Positions 59,245 through 64,000 of a stretch of DNA of 64,000 nt are shown here, piece after piece. The translations under genes and the position numbers were made by a program. Numbering within the stretch: the stretch's first letter is position 1; each line of letters starts with the position of its first letter. The notes beneath the pieces are model-generated. The model did not search any database. It saw nothing but the letters and a program-made list of their open reading frames with translations, and was not told the DNA's origin. Source of the DNA: Artemia franciscana (taxonomy: Eukaryota > Arthropoda > Branchiopoda > Anostraca > Artemiidae); NCBI RefSeq assembly GCF_032884065.1, contig NC_088866.1:26082335-26146334 (forward strand), written 5' to 3'.

Positions 59245-61450
59245 AGAATTAAAGCCTTCAAAAGATGAGGAGTTGAAAAACAATGCCCTCAAATCTAAGC
59301 TGAATCTGTCGTAAATTTTATCCGTGTTTTTAAAGACGATATCCAACAACCTCAATAAATTGCTTGCCATGTACATTTATAATAGTCCTCCTCATTTTTA
59401 CATTTTCACTTAGCCCAAACTGTTTTAGAAAATTCATAATCGACAGTGGTGGATTCACAATCATGAAATGAATCATAAAACACTTCGATGGGTGAAAATG
59501 TTTCCTCATTTAGTTTAAAGATGGAGTTATAGTACTCTTACGGATATATACCATTACACACCAATAGATAATTTATTTCAGCATTTGGAAAATGTTGTTT
59601 GAGGAAGAAAAAACTATTAAAATATCCCTTTTTTGTAGTTGAATGAGTTGACTAAGGGATTTGGGGACAAAACTATAGGAATCTAAAAAATGGATTTTAT
59701 TCAAGTATGTATTACCATTTTCAACTGTTTTCAATTTGAATTTTAAGAACTGCAAGATTATTTTGGTATCTAGAACCATCTACAACTAAACCTTTCTGAA
59801 AACGTGGCAACGCTGGTAATAAGAATTTCAGATTAAAGTTGAAATTTTCGATTTAAACTGGTAGAAGGTATTACAGTCTAATATTAAAATTACAAGATTC
59901 ATGTGCCACCCCCCCCCCCCTAATAGTTACTTCTTCCTGATAAAATACGAAAGCTTAAATGATTGTGGTTGTGGACTTTCATATCCCCACTACCCTCAAC
60001 AAATTTTTTCTTGCAAAACCAAGACATATCTTTATTTTCAACTTGTCTACTGGTAATAAAGTCATTAGATAGTTTGTAGTGCGCTGCTGCGAAATTGACT
60101 TATTGTTTCAATAACTGTAACCATAGCTGCACTTACGCAATTTTAAATGCCTAATGTCTCAATTGCCTTTACCAATTGCATGGTATTATTCGAGTTTCTT
60201 TGCCTGTGAGCATAAGAGACTACAATGGCCTCGTCTTCTCTATTACGATTCAAATTTGATGGATTGCACACGTCCGTAAGTTTAGTCTCGATGTCTAATT
60301 CTACCTTGTTGCTCCACAAGAGAAAGTTTTGTTAATTCTTAAACCATAAGATGGCATCCTTACCCGAAACCGTTTCCACGAAAAGGTATCAAATATGCTT
60401 GCAGTGTCTCAAGTGACGTTTTAATTTTAATTCGGTAGAGAATATAGATGAACACACTGAAAAATCATAGCATGTAGTTTGCTTCAGCCTTCGACTTAAA
60501 AACCGACTTATTTGGGGGATATGAAAGAAATATCTGATTAAATTAGGTTTACTGGCCGGCTCGTAGAAAAACCATACTCAGTGTTTTACCGATTCAATGG
60601 ACAGAACCTTTAGTGAATAAATTACTTCTTTCTTATCTTTACGTTCACTCTCTCCATATTCTGCATCATTCTGTAACACTGAAACCTGATATCGCCCCTT
60701 TAAACAATTAAAATAAACTTTAGGAAACTCTGCCCTTTCCCCAGCCCCTTTAACTGCCAAATTGTCCATATATATCTTACTAGCATCATCTTTTGAAAGT
60801 TTTTAACCAGCGACAAGGACTTAATACTTGGGCTACTCTAAGCCCGAATCGAAACGAAATTTTTGACACCTTTGCACCTCCTTAAATATGTATTGTATTT
60901 TACGCCTCTTTTTCCTCTCCCACCTTTAAAAAAAAAATTAATTTTTTTTACATTTACATCTAAATATTTAATAAATAGAACAAATGACCTGCTCCCATTT
61001 TTTTATGATTTTCAACTCTATTCAAAATACTTGCCACCCACTCTGATAAACACTCTCAAAATTATGTAAGTCCGGGCCTCCCGAATATGCTTTTAGAGAA
61101 GTGTCCGAATTTTTCTGACATATGAGTGTACCATGACTGCCCGATGCATTGAACACTAACACTTGTAAGATTATCGAATGGATCTCCAAACTCAGCTGAA
61201 AAGAACATAAATATTGCACAAAGCTGTATCTAAATTAAAATCGGGAAATATCGGGGCTGAGCCGGCACCGCTTTGTTCTGGTTTCCCCATTTCACTTTGA
61301 GGGGCGGTTGCTTGTTCATCTAGCACCCTCTCGACCTCTCTAGGTGGCACTTGCAATAATAGATTGTCCGAAAATTCAGAATCGAGGCCAAGCTCCTTCA
61401 CGAGAGGGTATAAATCCAAATTGGGAAAAACTAAACTAATTGACCTCACC
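59245..61450 (-). other. Probable upstream part of the Polinton fossil
   Basis: Protein-like stretches are found at about 60.58-60.77 and 61.19-61.45 kb on the minus strand. They could be the polymerase N-terminal part or another element gene. No motif decides. Confidence 0.35.
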
Positions 61451-61974
61451 CTTAAACTATAATTCCCCTGACGTTCACTTTCTTGTCATTGTGTACATGC
61501 ACTGTCACAGAATGGGGGTGGTGGTGACAGGATAGTCGTCTCAACGTGAGCCTCTTGTGATATAGGTATGTGAAGATAGAAAAGCATAAGAGCTTATTAG
61601 CTCATTGAAACACTCTTGATTTCATCCCATGAAAGAATTTACATTATAATTAAGAGTAACCCCTCGGATGTATTGAGACCACACTGCCACCTAGAGATCT
61701 AATGACAATAGATGGGAAATAAAAATTTCGATTTATTGAGACCACGATATCAGAAGCTACCACGTAAGATGCCCTTCTTTACCTTTCAGATATTTAATGT
61801 TTTAAAAAGTGAAAAACTCATTGAGGGGGTGTTGGTGTCAGTTGTCGGGGTTTGCTCCACTCTGGTCCCAAAGAGTTCTTTTAACAAATCGTCTATTATA
61901 AGGGCGAATTGGGCTGTGACCTGGAAAAAGAATAAGAAATTTGTATTCCCTTTGAAGTATTTTATGATTTTAAA

Positions 61975-62300
61975 CTTTGAAAAGAATAATAATCTAAGGC
62001 TCCACAAGCCCCTTTAGAACTAATAGGCCAGGGCCCGTTATATACTGAAAAGCAATATTAATCAAAGGACCCACTAATTCCCTCTTTGAAAAATTCAACC
62101 CTAGAATTCAATCTTAGAAGCATGAAGACCTTAGTTATGAGCCTGAAAAGCAATATTAATTTAAGGACTCTCAAATCCCCGCTTCGAAAAATTTTCAACA
62201 CTAGAATGCATTATTTTAATAAGCAGTATAATCCTAGTTATTAACCTGAAAAGAATGTCTTATTTTAGTTATTTTCCTGGGATAAACCTTGAAACTTTAG
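61975..62300. repeat. Diverged tandem repeat of about 100 bp
   Basis: CTGAAAAGCAATATTAAT starts at 62045 and 62143, with weaker copies at about 61978 and 62246 (CTGAAAAGAATG). Each is followed by AAGGACxC, a C-rich part and CTAGAATxCA. Weaker relatives may go on to about 62600. Confidence 0.6.
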
Positions 62301-63635
62301 TCAGGGCCCCCTCATATTTTCCTTCATTATTAAGTTGAAAAAAAAGAAACCTTCTGGGCAACGCCACTTCAATATCCTTCTTATAATGCTTTTCAACAGT
62401 AGAATGCACGATCTTAAAAATGCCTCATTTTCAATACATGATTAATAATGAAAAGCGAGATGAGAAGTCCATTTCATTTAGGTCTGAGGGGGTTGAGTTA
62501 TAGATTAAACTAAAAAGAATGCATTACTTTTTGAATATAAGGGGGGGGGATCTAGCATCAATATTCTTAACATCTTCCAGAAAAGTTTAGTTTTTAGCGA
62601 AAAACTCTTCAAAGAATCTATTACTTTTAGGACCAGCAAGATTCTGGTTGTTTTCCCCTCTATTAAAGCGAAATAAATACACTAATTTAGCAGTGATGAG
62701 GACGGGGAATGCCATCCCTCCTTTCACTAGTACCAAAAATGGCCCCCCAAAGACTTTCCATTTATCTCTCCCTTTGTTAGTCCGAACAAAGAATGTACAT
62801 TAGGCAGAAAAACAATACGTTTTTACCGCTAAAACCTTAAGATTTTCGAGAAATACCACTCAATTTTTACTTACACTAAGATCAGAAGCTATCCTGCGGA
62901 GGGTTGAAGGGGGCCCATCACGGAATTGCAAGGGGAACCCAGAAGGTCAAGTACCTTCATTGTCATATGGTGCAGGTCTTGAAGTCCTGGTGACTTCTTA
63001 TATGTGGAGCGCAGATGGGGTAGCATTCTCGCCCTATAATCGAACTGAAAAAGGACTCTTCTTTGCTTTTTTAGTATAGTGAATATTATCCAATCCTTTC
63101 ATTGATAAGATATATTTATGTAAGTGTTTAGGCTGAGGTTTTCCAGACGAAAGCAGCTGGTATATAAGCACGTCTATTTTCAGTAATTATTTAACACTGA
63201 TATGTGTCCTGAAGTAAATATTTAAGATCCGCCTGAATGCATTAATTTAGCAGACAACGGGGTGCGTTCTCTCCTATTTAATAGCAGATGTTCGGTAGGA
63301 AATAGGGCTTTACACCATTATAGGTTTAGCTCAACCTATGCCTTTTTTACCAACTTACTTGAAAGCGCTTTTAATGAATTTGCGGGAAATGAGGTTATTA
63401 TATCATTGTAAGAATCATGCAATAGCCCGAAGCATGGGGTTCTTAGATGGTTCTCCAATTTAGGTTAGATGGAATTATATTAGGTTAAATTTATGTATGT
63501 AAATCTTTTTTTTTGGTGGGATATACAGGATGAGAAACTCGACAGTAGATATCTTTGAGACATATTTGTTTTAGAATGATGTGACACTTTCAGACCATTA
63601 TGCAAGACCAATGATATTTCCGTTCTTTTAGACGT
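62300..63635. other. No gene identified
   Basis: AT-rich with a few G runs (62541-62549). No coding or repeat structure beyond faint copies of the preceding tandem unit. Confidence 0.5.
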
Positions 63636-63640
63636 TTTTA

Positions 63641-64000
63641 TGGAACTTGGTAATTACCAAGTGACATATAGCGATCACAAATTCTGTCATTCTGTCGGTC
63701 GGTCTGTCTGTCCTGGTTTTGCTAGTTTAGACCTTTCCAGATAAGCTAGGACGATGAAATTCGGCAAGCGCATCAGGAACAAGACCATATTAAATTAAAA
63801 AAAGTTTGCCCGATTCGACGATCGGGGGGAAGGGGTAGTAGGGAGCCAATTAATTCGGAAAAATTAGAAAAAAAGGAAGTATTTTAATCTTACGAACGGG
63901 TGATCGGATTCTAATCTAATTTGTTATTTAGAAGGATATCGTGTCTCATAGCTAATTTTTATATCCCGGCTGGATCCGGAGAAATCGGAGGAGTTGGGGA
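63641..64000 (-). mobile_element. Second copy of the 290-bp-repeat (HINE-like) element, cut by the window end
   Basis: Read on the minus strand from the right edge it follows 35460-35843: ACACGATATCCTTCTAAAT, ATCGTCCTAGCTTA, TAGCAAAACC, a GACA tract, GCTATATGTCACTTGGTAA and a perfect 18-base palindrome (63645-63662), then CCATAAAAAC. It therefore has the same terminal hairpin and lies in opposite orientation to the copy at 31.2-35.8 kb. Confidence 0.75.

Larger units (their letters stand above)
54734..61450 (-). mobile_element. Polinton/Maverick-type fossil (broken)
   Basis: A virus-like DNA element read on the minus strand, with remnants of the four kinds of part expected in Polintons: a type-B DNA polymerase at one side (about 59.3-58.0 kb), unassigned proteins, a packaging ATPase (about 56.5 kb) and a retroviral-type integrase at the other side (about 55.0 kb). 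The order fits Polintons, where integrase and polymerase lie at opposite sides. It is broken, with many breaks, and part of the polymerase region is present twice in tandem. Terminal inverted repeats were not found, so both ends are approximate. It looks old. Confidence 0.75.

Overview
The window is invertebrate nuclear DNA: AT-rich, with GT-AG introns, polyadenylation signals, and dense LINEs, a SINE, foldback repeats, long tandem arrays and a Polinton fossil. The only clear host genes are two paralogous arthropod-like SOUL/heme-binding-protein genes. Some dispersed repeats, above all the one opening with AGCGACCCGGCTCAATAG, resemble sequence I associate from memory with brine shrimp (Artemia). 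I could not check that, so arthropod, probably crustacean, is a moderate-confidence inference and Artemia a low-confidence one.

Layout. 0.6-5.0 kb holds a decayed LINE (minus strand) with a zinc-knuckle ORF1 and an endonuclease/reverse-transcriptase ORF2. 5.0-8.8 kb holds a second LINE (plus strand) whose ORF1 is preceded by an HDGF/LEDGF-like PWWP domain, the most unusual thing here. 9.0-18.5 kb is SOUL gene A (minus strand; four exons found, first exon not found). 19.75-23.3 kb is a non-coding element with inverted ends and internal duplications. 23.3-27.5 kb is AT-rich with no gene I can support. 27.5-38.2 kb is one LINE (plus strand) split by two insertions: repeat family A (28.57-30.83 kb) and a 4.6-kb element built of about 290-bp repeats with a terminal hairpin (31.24-35.84 kb), like a Helentron-associated (HINE/DINE-1-type) element. 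Inside that array lies an unrecognised coding-like fragment. 40.6-42.6 kb has diverged repeats, a fresh 71-bp tandem duplication and a tRNA-derived SINE with perfect 15-bp target duplications. 44.4-52.7 kb is SOUL gene B (plus strand, five exons, complete); its third intron holds a LINE fragment (minus strand) and two family A copies. 52.9-54.7 kb has family C repeats and a 16-bp minisatellite. 54.7-61.5 kb is a broken Polinton/Maverick fossil (minus strand) with integrase, packaging-ATPase and type-B DNA polymerase remnants. From 63.64 kb to the right edge a second copy of the 290-bp-repeat element begins in the opposite orientation.

The two SOUL genes are divergent, about 26 kb apart, and share exon lengths and phases, so they are a local inverted duplication. 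Gene B encodes a 197-residue protein with a signal peptide split across a 24-nt first exon. Most other DNA is mobile-element debris, several layers deep, which gives relative ages for the families.
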